From Chloroflexota bacterium (GTDB lineage Bacteria > Chloroflexota > Dehalococcoidia > DSTF01 > RBG-16-68-14), in contig JACZTE010000088.1 in assembly GCA_022573935.1 (NCBI GenBank), forward strand, positions 1-5,436: a stretch of 5,436 bases of DNA, written 5' to 3'. Under the pieces are notes generated by a model. The model ran no database searches. It was not told where the DNA came from and saw nothing but the letters and a program-made list of their open reading frames with translations. This document shows positions 1-4,696 of this stretch, one piece after another (positions within the stretch are counted from its first letter, which is position 1; each line of letters begins with the position of its first letter). The position numbers and the translations under genes were made by a program.

Positions 1-1
1 G

Positions 2-967
2 CTCGCGGTACCTGGCGCCATCAAGTGCGACGCTGACAAGTGCTCGGTGGATGGGACTCAGCCGTTTGTCCTGCATGTGGTCGCTGAGAGTCTGCCGGCG
101 AACGGGACTTCAGGCTTTTCTACCGAGGTGCTGCTGTCCGACGAGCTGGAGTGGAAGCCGCGGGCGACCTGTGCTGATGAGGTACAGGCGGGCCGGGAGG
201 ACGGGGTGCCGCTCGCGACCTGTTTGGCGTTGGTGACCACGGGGCTGGAAGCGGTTGGGCACACGGTGCTGAGCGAAATAGCCCTGCCGCCCCTGGCGCT
301 GCTGGACGTCACCGCAGGTGGCACATTAGTGGAGATCGATGTCAACTGTCTGTCGATGGGCAGTCACCAGGTGACGTTGCTGGCGGTGCCGGACTCCCCA
401 TTTGGATCGACGTACGGCGATCTGGGCGCTGCGCCGGCTTTCGTGAAGACAGAGGACTTTGACTACGACGGCGATACGACGCCGAACGCGGTCGGGGACA
501 CGCTGACGATCAACTGTGTGGAGCCTCCGCCGGCTACGGCCACGCCGCCGGCGACGGACGTTCCGCCGGCGACGGACGTTCCACCGGCGACGGACGTTCC
601 ACCGGCGACGGATACGCCAGAGCCGACGGACGGTACTCCGACGACGGATACGCCAGTGCCAACCTCAGTGGTGGGCGCTGTCTCGGCAGGCTTTGGCCCT
701 CTCGATGGTGATGGTGGTGTGAGCGCCGGCCTCTGGGCGGTGATCGGCGCGATGCTGGCCGCCGCGGCCACGGGGCTGATCATTTTTGGCTGGCCGAAGC
801 ATGCGTACGCGACGGTTACGGCTGCGGTCGCTACACCGGGCCCGGCCCTTCCGGCTACAACCCGAGCCGGTACTGACACGAACTTCGGCCTCTGGCCGGT
901 CGTTGGCGCCGTGATGGCTACTGGGCTGGCCCTGTTCGGATGGAAGTTCACGCAGCGCGGTCGCTAG
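2..967 (+). CDS. Secreted/cell-surface protein with Pro-Ala-Thr-Asp linker and C-terminal anchor (5' partial)
   Basis: The frame is open from the window edge to TAG at 965-967 (321 residues seen). The GTG at 47 is only the first start-like codon inside the window; in-frame residues such as IKCDADKCSVDGTQ continue upstream, so the real start and any signal peptide lie outside. Residues about 15-165 look like a secreted beta-sandwich module: paired cysteines, alternating hydrophobic strands, an Asp/Gly-rich stretch FDYDGDTTPNAVGDTLTINC. It recalls the cohesin-like modules of Chloroflexota surface proteins, but I see no diagnostic motif. A linker of four PPATD(V/T) repeats and further P/T/D repeats follows. 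The C-terminus carries two similar hydrophobic segments (residues about 243-264 and 296-314) and ends in the basic tail KFTQRGR. LPATT precedes the second segment, like a degenerate sortase signal; a sortase gene lies about 1.3 kb downstream. It converges on the lipoprotein gene. Exact function unknown. Confidence 0.8.
   Translation, partial: LAVPGAIKCDADKCSVDGTQPFVLHVVAESLPANGTSGFSTEVLLSDELEWKPRATCADEVQAGREDGVPLATCLALVTTGLEAVGHTVLSEIALPPLALLDVTAGGTLVEIDVNCLSMGSHQVTLLAVPDSPFGSTYGDLGAAPAFVKTEDFDYDGDTTPNAVGDTLTINCVEPPPATATPPATDVPPATDVPPATDVPPATDTPEPTDGTPTTDTPVPTSVVGAVSAGFGPLDGDGGVSAGLWAVIGAMLAAAATGLIIFGWPKHAYATVTAAVATPGPALPATTRAGTDTNFGLWPVVGAVMATGLALFGWKFTQRGR
545..616 (+). repeat. Four tandem 18-bp repeats coding PPATDV/PPATDT
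   Basis: Four head-to-tail 18-bp units (545-562, 563-580, 581-598, 599-616) encode PPATDV three times and then PPATDT. The units differ only by single substitutions: CCG to CCA in the first codon of units three and four, and the last two codons of unit four. The near identity at DNA level suggests recent expansion by slippage. The encoded segment is a flexible, extracellular wall- or membrane-spanning linker between the folded module and the anchor. Confidence 0.9.
728..943 (+). repeat. Duplicated hydrophobic anchor segment (GLW-V-GA...TGL--FGW) at the C-terminus
   Basis: Two stretches of the same protein (728-793 and 887-943) encode helices sharing the pattern GLWxVxGA...ATGLxxFGW, with about 13 identities over 19 aligned positions and one three-residue gap. 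Both begin with the same nine bases, GGCCTCTGG. This suggests duplication of the C-terminal anchor, with the second copy carrying LPATT upstream (848-862) and a basic tail downstream. Confidence 0.7.
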
Positions 968-980
968 GCTGAAGTAGTAA

Positions 981-994
981 GCGTCGTACGACGC
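981..994. repeat. 14-bp perfect palindrome downstream of the surface-protein gene
   Basis: GCGTCGTACGACGC is its own reverse complement and starts 13 bp after the stop codon. Its right arm can alternatively pair with CGTCGT at 1002-1007, giving a 6-bp stem (988-993/1002-1007) with an 8-nt loop. The role is unknown. It could be a dyad protein-binding site, or part of an extended 3'-end structure with the hairpin that follows. Confidence 0.5.
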
Positions 995-1007
995 ACAGAG
1001 ACGTCGT

Positions 1008-1037
1008 GAGAGGGCGCCCCGGCCGGGGCGCCCTCTC
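1008..1037. terminator. Bidirectional GC hairpin between convergent genes
   Basis: A 13-bp perfect inverted repeat (1008-1020 with 1025-1037; arm GAGAGGGCGCCCC) encloses a GGCC loop. It sits between the stop codons of two convergent genes (967 on +, 1058 on -), as expected of a shared terminator. No T-tract follows on either strand, so it is not a textbook intrinsic terminator; it may work with Rho or as a 3'-end stabiliser. Confidence 0.65.
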
Positions 1038-1057
1038 CGTTGTGGCTTCTGGCGTGG

Positions 1058-2119
1058 TTACTGAGGCGACCAGGCCGGCGCCGCCGGCACGAGCTCGTCG
1101 GGAAGGGCGAGGCAGTCCCTGGCCTCAGGCGCCAGCTGCACGATGCAGAGAAACGCCGTCCGCGGCGTTGCCTGTGCCAGATAGACCAGGCTATCGCCGC
1201 CAGGCGACCAGCTTGGCCAGACATCCAGCGTTACGGATTCGCTGAGCGGCCGAACGTCGCTCCCATCAGCCCGCACTAGGAAGATATCGCGAGTGATGGC
1301 TTCGTCCGTGCCTGGCTTTGTGTACGCGAGAAGTTCGCCGTCCGGCGACCAGGCGGCGGCATAGCCAGCCCCCAGCTCTGTCAGGCGGCCGCTCTCCACC
1401 TCGATAAGAAAGAGCTGTCGCAGGTCTGGCTGGTCTTCTGGGGCGCCCCAAAAGACCAGCAGCTTGCCATCCGGCGACCAGCGAGGGTTACCCTCCACGC
1501 CCCGCCGTTCCGCGAGGCGACGCAGATCTTCACCGTTAGCCGCCACCAGGTAGAGGCCTTGCTCGCCTGCCGCGCCTTCCGGCGAGACGATTGCAAGCGT
1601 GTTCCCAGTTGGCGACCAGTCGGGCTGCGTGCCGGGGATCTCGGCGGTGTCGAGGAGCTTGCTGCGCTCCAGGTCGAAGATGCGGACGCGTCCCCCGTCG
1701 GTGGCCTCGAAGAAGGCGATCCGGCGACCGTCCGGCGACCAGCTGGCCGCCGGTCCGAGAGGACTCGCGCTGGCACGCTCGCTCACGGTGATCGCGCGGC
1801 CGGTCTTGAAGTCGTAGACGCGAAGGAGGCCAGGGCGCTCCTGATCTTGGCCACCCACGATGTAGGCGATCCGTTCGCCGTCGGGCGACCAGCGGGGGAA
1901 CGAGATAGCGTCCGTCTCATCCACCAGCATCCGCAGGCCGGAGCCGTCCGGCCGCACCAGGTAGAGCCCATACGACTGCTCGCCCACATCCGAGGCGGCG
2001 AAGGCGATGACGTCGTTGGGCGCTACGCCGGCCGGAGGAGCCCCGCTATCGTCCCCGCAGGCCGTCGCCAGGAGCGCGGCTAGGACGGTCGCTAGTATGA
2101 ACGCCAGGTATCGAGCCAT
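1058..2119 (-). CDS. TolB-like WSPDG-repeat beta-propeller lipoprotein
   Basis: A 353-residue protein from ATG at 2119 to TAA at 1058-1060. The N-terminus is a lipoprotein signal: Arg at position 3, a hydrophobic core, then LLATAC with Cys21 as the predicted lipidated residue, so it should sit on the outer face of the membrane. The rest is built from PD40/TolB-type repeats with WSP at residues 77, 127, 168, 214, 257, 304 and 350, mostly as WSPDGxxIAY/F followed by a strand such as LYLVRPDG or IFDLERS. The last WSP ends the protein (AWSPQ), while the N-terminal VIAFAASD supplies the other half of a repeat, as in propellers closed between their two termini. That makes seven units. Two cysteines in the last blade (325, 336) might form a disulfide. 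In the DNA the repeats appear as recurring CGGCGACCAG-like blocks. Such proteins usually act as extracytoplasmic protein-binding scaffolds; the partner is unknown. It has its own promoter and is divergent from the sortase gene. Confidence 0.9.
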   Translation of the reverse strand: MARYLAFILATVLAALLATACGDDSGAPPAGVAPNDVIAFAASDVGEQSYGLYLVRPDGSGLRMLVDETDAISFPRWSPDGERIAYIVGGQDQERPGLLRVYDFKTGRAITVSERASASPLGPAASWSPDGRRIAFFEATDGGRVRIFDLERSKLLDTAEIPGTQPDWSPTGNTLAIVSPEGAAGEQGLYLVAANGEDLRRLAERRGVEGNPRWSPDGKLLVFWGAPEDQPDLRQLFLIEVESGRLTELGAGYAAAWSPDGELLAYTKPGTDEAITRDIFLVRADGSDVRPLSESVTLDVWPSWSPGGDSLVYLAQATPRTAFLCIVQLAPEARDCLALPDELVPAAPAWSPQ

Positions 2120-2126
2120 CAGAGGT

Positions 2127-2156
2127 ATTGTCGGCGAGTGCTGGTCACCGCGTCAA
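2127..2156 (-). promoter_or_regulatory. Sigma70-type promoter for the beta-propeller lipoprotein, probably leaderless
   Basis: Reading the minus strand, TTGACG (2156-2151, five of six to the -35 consensus) is followed after 18 bp by GACAAT (2132-2127, four of six to the -10 consensus). Only 7 nt separate the -10 box from the ATG at 2119, so transcription should start at or next to the start codon. No Shine-Dalgarno sequence is present before this ATG, which fits a leaderless mRNA. Confidence 0.6.
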
Positions 2157-2235
2157 TGAGGCAGACGCGTGTCTCTTCGGGTTCGCGCTGGCGTAAATAC
2201 GTGTTTTCCCGTACTGCTCCCAAGCCCGTGATGCA

Positions 2236-2251
2236 TGATAAGATAGGGGAG
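2236..2251 (+). promoter_or_regulatory. Start region of the sortase gene: Shine-Dalgarno GGGGAG and a possible extended -10
   Basis: GGGGAG at 2246-2251 lies 5 nt before the ATG at 2257 and supports that start. Just upstream, TGATAAGAT (2236-2244) resembles an extended -10 element, but no convincing -35 is seen and initiation about 7 nt downstream would cut into the Shine-Dalgarno. The ribosome site is well supported; the promoter is weak. The whole 2120-2256 gap between the divergent genes contains no other gene I can support. Confidence 0.45.
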
Positions 2252-2256
2252 ACGAC

Positions 2257-3030
2257 ATGAGTGCGGAAGACGGCCAGCAGGAACAGCGGCGTACCGGCCG
2301 CTGGAACCAACTCTCCCTTATCATGATAGGAGTGGGGCTGGTTGCCTTCGCGGCGGCGGCGGTGTTGTTCGTCCTCAGTCTGGGTGATGAAAAACTGTAC
2401 AGCGGGCCGGAGACCGCGACAGCATTCGGCGAAGTCTTCGTCGATGACCTCGCTCCTCAGCCAACGCCAGCATCTGAGGCCACACCGCCCAGCACGGCGG
2501 CGATCGAGCGCATCCTTATCCCCAAGTTCGAGGTGGATGCGCCTGTCATCGTCCTGGGGCTCGACGAAGACAACGTGATGGAGAGTCCTGATGAGCCGTG
2601 CGACGCGGGCTGGTACGATTTTACCTCACGTCCCGGCTTCGGCAGCAACGCGGTCTTCTCCGGCCACGTCGACTGGTTCGACTTGGGGCCGACCGGCTGC
2701 AAGTGCGACAAAGCCGGCGGCTGCGGCGGGGCGGGGCCGGCCGTCTTCTGGAACCTGAAGGACCTGGAGCAGGGCGACCTCATTGAGGTGCGGCTGCAAG
2801 ACGGAACCGTCTACCAGTACCGGGTGACCGCTCGAACGCAGGTAGACCCGGACACCGCCGACATCCAGAAGATTGTAGGGCCGACAGAGCGTGAGATCAT
2901 CACGATCATCACCTGTGGCGGCCAATTCGACTTCGAGGCTCGCCATTACAGTGAGCGGGTTATCGTTCGGGCTGAGCGGGTGCTGGACGAGTCGGGAGTG
3001 GTCGCGCCCAGCGCTTCTTCCGCACCCTAA
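2257..3030 (+). CDS. Membrane-anchored sortase (class E/F-like transpeptidase)
   Basis: A 257-residue protein with a basic cytoplasmic N-terminus, one membrane helix (residues about 19-42), a Pro/Thr/Ser-rich linker (about 63-82) and an extracellular sortase barrel from about residue 84 (RILIPKFEVDAPVIVLGL). Catalytic residues are recognisable: His137 in VFSGHVDW, Cys220 in TIITCGG (the TLxTC motif), and Arg234 in SERVIV, placed like the essential Arg of sortase A. Sortases cleave LPxTG-like signals on secreted proteins and link them to cell-envelope or protein acceptors. The core motifs WYDFTSRPG, GPAVFWNLKDLEQGD and DGTVYQYRV fit the class E/F group common in Actinobacteria and Chloroflexota. 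The odd part is an insertion of about 16-20 residues after the His strand, with Cys148, Cys150 and Cys156; Cys115 lies before it. The start is supported by GGGGAG 5 nt upstream. The nearby LPATT-bearing surface protein is a candidate substrate by inference. Assignment to the family is firm, the class less so. Confidence 0.93.
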   Translation: MSAEDGQQEQRRTGRWNQLSLIMIGVGLVAFAAAAVLFVLSLGDEKLYSGPETATAFGEVFVDDLAPQPTPASEATPPSTAAIERILIPKFEVDAPVIVLGLDEDNVMESPDEPCDAGWYDFTSRPGFGSNAVFSGHVDWFDLGPTGCKCDKAGGCGGAGPAVFWNLKDLEQGDLIEVRLQDGTVYQYRVTARTQVDPDTADIQKIVGPTEREIITIITCGGQFDFEARHYSERVIVRAERVLDESGVVAPSASSAP

Positions 3031-3046
3031 GTTCCCCCTAGTACCA

Positions 3047-3055
3047 TGCTATACT
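3047..3055 (+). promoter_or_regulatory. Extended -10 promoter for the tRNA-Ser genes
   Basis: TGCTATACT combines an extended -10 TG with TATACT (five of six to consensus). It lies 29 nt before the first tRNA base, which leaves room for a short 5' leader to be removed by RNase P. The -35 region is poor, as is common with extended -10 promoters. It lies 16 bp after the sortase stop. Confidence 0.55.
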
Positions 3056-3084
3056 AGCCAGGCGTCCGCCTCGGGTCGCTCAAC

Positions 3085-3172
3085 GGAGAGGTGTCCGAGT
3101 GGATGAAGGTGCCGCTCTCGAAAAGCGGTAGGGTGCAAGCCCTCGTGGGTTCGAATCCCACCCTCTCCGCCA
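3085..3172 (+). tRNA. tRNA-Ser (anticodon CGA)
   Basis: An 88-nt class II tRNA. The acceptor stem GGAGAGG (3085-3091) pairs perfectly with CCTCTCC (3162-3168), followed by discriminator G and an encoded CCA (3170-3172). The anticodon stem CCGCT/AGCGG holds loop CTCGAAA, giving anticodon CGA at 3119-3121, which reads UCG. The long variable arm has the AGGG/CCCT stem typical of tRNA-Ser. The T arm is GTGGG-TTCGAAT-CCCAC. All elements are intact. Confidence 0.97.
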
Positions 3173-3378
3173 CGCTTACACAAGTCAGGGCTGAAAGCGA
3201 GATGGTGCACATCGGCTGAGCTGCTCTGGGGCATTCAGCCTTGAGCCGTTACGTTTCGATCGCGGAGAGGTGCTGGAGTGGCCGAACAGGCGCGTCTGGA
3301 AAGCGCGTAGGGTGCAAGCCCTCGTGGGTTCGAATCCCACCCTCTCCGCCACGTTTACACACGTCAGGGCTGAAAGCG
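3128..3378 (+). repeat. 72-bp direct repeat covering tRNA-Ser 3' halves plus flank
   Basis: Positions 3128-3199 and 3307-3378 are the same 72-bp block, offset by 179 bp, with two mismatches (3175 C versus 3354 T, 3183 A versus 3362 C). It runs from the end of the anticodon stem through CCA and 27 bp into non-coding flank, ending in CTGAAAGCG. Identity beyond the tRNA shows recent tandem duplication or gene conversion rather than only tRNA conservation. The 5' halves of the two tRNAs differ more. Confidence 0.9.
3264..3351 (+). tRNA. tRNA-Ser (anticodon GGA)
   Basis: An 88-nt class II tRNA with the same acceptor stem (GGAGAGG 3264-3270 with CCTCTCC 3341-3347), discriminator G and encoded CCA (3349-3351). 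The anticodon stem CGCGT/GCGCG, with one U-G pair at its base, holds loop CTGGAAA, giving anticodon GGA at 3298-3300 for UCC/UCU codons. The variable and T arms are identical to those of the CGA gene. No separate promoter is evident in the 91-nt spacer, so it is probably co-transcribed with the first tRNA. Confidence 0.97.
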
Positions 3379-3410
3379 CGTAGGGGCAAGCCCTCGTGGG
3401 TTCGAATCCC
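3372..3410 (+). pseudogene. tRNA-Ser fragment (third, truncated copy)
   Basis: From GAAAGCGCGTAGGG (3372-3385) the sequence matches the tRNA-Ser(GGA) gene from the anticodon loop onward. It then lacks one T in the variable arm and matches exactly for 25 more bases through the T loop to CCC at 3410. There it diverges to GCGTGGGCGG. The 5' half, the acceptor stem and CCA are absent, so it cannot give a tRNA. Its first 7 bases, GAAAGCG, are also the end of the flank repeated after both complete tRNAs, which suggests formation by recombination at this short homology. Confidence 0.85.
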
Positions 3411-3421
3411 GCGTGGGCGGT

Positions 3422-3823
3422 TCAGTATTTGCCATATGCGTAGCTAATACTGATATCCACCAATGCTCCAAATTGTTTCGCGTCCTCCAATATCCGCTTT
3501 GGAAGCACGGCATACTCCTTTTTGATATGGCCTTTTGGAAAATATCGTAAGTGATTCACGCCCTTCTCTTTGAACACACGTTCCAGAGGTTCTGGTGGCA
3601 ATCGAAGGGCGACTCCGAATGTTCCGCATGAGATGAATATGTTGCCGTTCACATAGCCGCCCACTGCGCCAAAGACGTTCTTGAATTCAAGCTCATGCGT
3701 GGAAGCGAGCCTGGGACGGGCTCGCTTAAGTAATTTCGTCAATTGGTCAAGATGGTTGCTTTTCAACACGTAAGAGCGTCCGGGGCGAGATTCAGTCCGC
3801 GAAATCAGCAGGATTTCGCTCAA
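3422..3823 (-). CDS. TfoX N-terminal-domain protein, compositionally foreign
   Basis: A protein of up to 133 residues ending at TGA 3424-3422. The region from about residue 46 carries the TfoX-N fold signature: FGAVGGYVNG, GTFGVALRLPPE, then RYFPKGHIKKEYAVLP and ILED. Small proteins made of this domain alone, about 100-130 residues, are widespread. The domain is named after the competence regulator TfoX/Sxy, but stand-alone versions have no established function, so a role in competence should not be assumed. The start is unclear: TTG at 3823 is the first start-like codon after an in-frame stop, and GTG at 3769 would give 115 residues; neither has a Shine-Dalgarno. The segment is about 49% G+C, against about 70% or more in sampled neighbouring lines. 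It lies 12 bp from a tRNA-Ser fragment on one side and 26 bp from a 12-bp copy of the tRNA end on the other, suggesting horizontal insertion. The domain is intact, but expression is uncertain. Confidence 0.85.
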   Translation of the reverse strand: MSEILLISRTESRPGRSYVLKSNHLDQLTKLLKRARPRLASTHELEFKNVFGAVGGYVNGNIFISCGTFGVALRLPPEPLERVFKEKGVNHLRYFPKGHIKKEYAVLPKRILEDAKQFGALVDISISYAYGKY

Positions 3824-3849
3824 GGGTTGCTCGAACTTCGTTCAAGAAG

Positions 3850-3861
3850 CTCCGCCACGCT
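3850..3861. repeat. 12-bp copy of the tRNA-Ser 3' end and flank (possible attachment-site or insertion remnant)
   Basis: CTCCGCCACGCT is identical to 3165-3176, the last acceptor-stem bases, discriminator, CCA and first flank bases of tRNA-Ser(CGA), and matches 11 of 12 at the GGA gene. It lies in the same orientation just beyond the TfoX-domain gene. Together with the fragment at 3372-3410 it brackets the AT-richer segment with tRNA-derived sequence. A chance match is possible but unlikely in a window this size. Confidence 0.5.
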
Positions 3862-3900
3862 CAGCCAACCGATGTTAGGCTAACGCGCCGGGGGTGGCTG
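3862..3900 (-). terminator. Possible 3' stem-loop of the YtxH-like transcription unit
   Basis: CAGCCA (3862-3867) pairs with TGGCTG (3895-3900) and encloses a small inverted repeat GTTAG-G-CTAAC (3874-3884). It lies 32 nt after the stop of the YtxH-like gene, where a 3'-end structure would be expected. The stem is short, the loop is long and no T-tract follows, so terminator function is weakly supported. Confidence 0.25.
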
Positions 3901-3932
3901 GATCGTTGGGTGGCCGAAGTTCGCCGCTTGGG

Positions 3933-4304
3933 CTAGTCGTTCTTCGTGAGTTCGGCGAAACGGGCCCGCTGCTCCTCTTCGACCTCGTGCGCGGCTTCGC
4001 GCCCCTCCGCGGTGGCATCCTTCATGCGGGAGCGTACGCGTGTGAGCAAGGTGCGGACGCGCTCCACCGGCGTCTCCGGCCCGGAAGCCTCTGGCGCGTT
4101 TTCGCCGACCTCGTGCCAGCCGCTCTCCTCCGAGAAGCGGTGCCGGAGCTCCTCTCCCGTCGATGGGGCGAAGAGCGTGGCCGCGGCAGCGCCGGCGAAT
4201 ATTCCGAGCACCGTGCCCAGAACGAAGCCGGGGCCAGCGCCGGCATGCTCCTCCGAAGGCTCTTCGACTAGCTCTTCTTCGGCGGTTGTGGTCTCGTCTG
4301 CCAT
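3933..4304 (-). CDS. YtxH-like small membrane protein
   Basis: A 123-residue protein from ATG at 4304, with GAGGAG (4318-4313) 8 nt upstream, to TAG at 3933-3935. An acidic N-terminus (residues 1-20) is followed by one Gly/Ala-rich membrane helix (about 26-46) that runs into LFAPSTGEELR, the hallmark of the YtxH family (compare LLAPKSGxE in general stress and gas-vesicle-labelled members). The C-terminal 70 residues are charged, with a predicted amphipathic helix (VERVRTLLTRVRSRMKDA and onward) that may form a coiled coil. YtxH-type proteins are linked to envelope stress in some bacteria, but their mechanism is not established. It lies 26 bp after the small membrane-protein gene and is probably co-transcribed with it. 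Confidence 0.85.
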   Translation of the reverse strand: MADETTTAEEELVEEPSEEHAGAGPGFVLGTVLGIFAGAAAATLFAPSTGEELRHRFSEESGWHEVGENAPEASGPETPVERVRTLLTRVRSRMKDATAEGREAAHEVEEEQRARFAELTKND

Positions 4305-4330
4305 GGCTGATGCTCCTCTCGCTACTGACT

Positions 4331-4663
4331 CTACTTTCGGCGGCCTCGCCGCCCGGCGACGCCGCCAAGTACGCCCATCATGCGCCGCACGCCTGCGAAC
4401 GCGCCGTAGACGCGGATGATGGGGCTCACGGCGGTCTCGCCGATGAATGCGGTGGTGCCTCGCACGGTCTGGACCGACTGGCGAACCGAGTCCAGAAGCG
4501 GCGCGACTTCGCCCCGGAGCAGCGTCTGGACTGTCTTGAGCAGCGATCGCGTCGCCAGGCCCAGCACCACGGTGAAGAGAAAGACAGCGAGCAGCACCAG
4601 GACCATCATGGACCCGGCCGCGATGACGATGATGTCACGCCAGTCTTGCAGGCTCAAGGTCAA
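4331..4663 (-). CDS. Small DUF948-like membrane protein (TTG start)
   Basis: A protein of 110 residues starting at TTG 4663-4661 and ending at TAG 4333-4331. An in-frame ATG at 4708 exists, but a perfect AGGAGG (4677-4672) lies 8 nt before the TTG and a likely -10 box overlaps the longer start region, so TTG is preferred. After a short N-terminus (LSLQDWRD) comes one membrane helix, residues about 10-33, rich in V/L/I/F. A helical stretch follows with VQTVRGTTAFIGETAVSPI and FAGVRR, and a strongly basic tail, GRRGRRK. The helix plus the GT-x-F-x-GE-x-V-x-P pattern resembles DUF948-type proteins, which often neighbour YtxH genes. The biochemical role is unknown; the pair probably acts together at the membrane. 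Confidence 0.8.
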   Translation of the reverse strand: MTLSLQDWRDIIVIAAGSMMVLVLLAVFLFTVVLGLATRSLLKTVQTLLRGEVAPLLDSVRQSVQTVRGTTAFIGETAVSPIIRVYGAFAGVRRMMGVLGGVAGRRGRRK

Positions 4664-4671
4664 ATGCGGGA

Positions 4672-4677
4672 CCTCCT
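4672..4677 (-). promoter_or_regulatory. Shine-Dalgarno AGGAGG deciding a TTG start
   Basis: A perfect AGGAGG on the minus strand lies 8 nt upstream of TTG at 4663. This is the strongest ribosome site in the window, and it decides against the in-frame ATG at 4708. Confidence 0.8.
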
Positions 4678-4687
4678 GTCTCGGCGC

Positions 4688-4696
4688 ATGATACCA
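4688..4696 (-). promoter_or_regulatory. Extended -10 promoter before the DUF948-like/YtxH-like pair
   Basis: On the minus strand TGGTATCAT (4696-4688) has the extended -10 TG plus TATCAT (five of six to consensus). Initiation about 7 nt downstream would give a leader of roughly 18 nt containing the AGGAGG. No clear -35 is seen. It lies in the 110-bp gap after mnmA, so the pair can be transcribed independently of mnmA. Confidence 0.5.

Noticed and set aside
1559..2083. A 174-residue plus-strand open frame opposite the lipoprotein gene
   Set aside because: It is antisense to a gene with clear repeats, signal peptide and promoter. Its residues show no recognisable domain, and long antisense frames are expected at high G+C.
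2119..2310. Minus-strand 63-residue open frame in the divergent intergenic region
   Set aside because: It overlaps the start of the sortase gene and the lipoprotein promoter, has no ribosome site and no recognisable motif.
3214..3240. Inverted repeat GGCTGA/TCAGCC between the two tRNA genes as a terminator
   Set aside because: A six-base stem with a 15-nt loop and no T-tract is too weak, and no promoter is seen for the second tRNA, so co-transcription is more likely.
3049..3447. Open frames across the tRNA-Ser genes, including a minus-strand one with GGEGGIRTHE-like residues and a plus-strand one at 3241-3447
   Set aside because: These are the well-known spurious translations of tRNA-Ser genes. 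Both regions fold as complete tRNAs with encoded CCA, so no protein is called.
3830..3880. Integron attC-like pattern at the right edge of the TfoX segment: AAC, TTCGTTCAAG, CCAAC, then GTTAGGC (a perfect GTTRRRY core) at 3874-3880
   Set aside because: The partner core (CTCGAAC) matches the RYYYAAC consensus poorly and pairs poorly with GTTAGGC. The internal arms pair only over a few bases, the gene orientation does not fit a normal cassette, and no integron integrase is visible. A secondary-structure-aware attC search scoring this site well would revive it.
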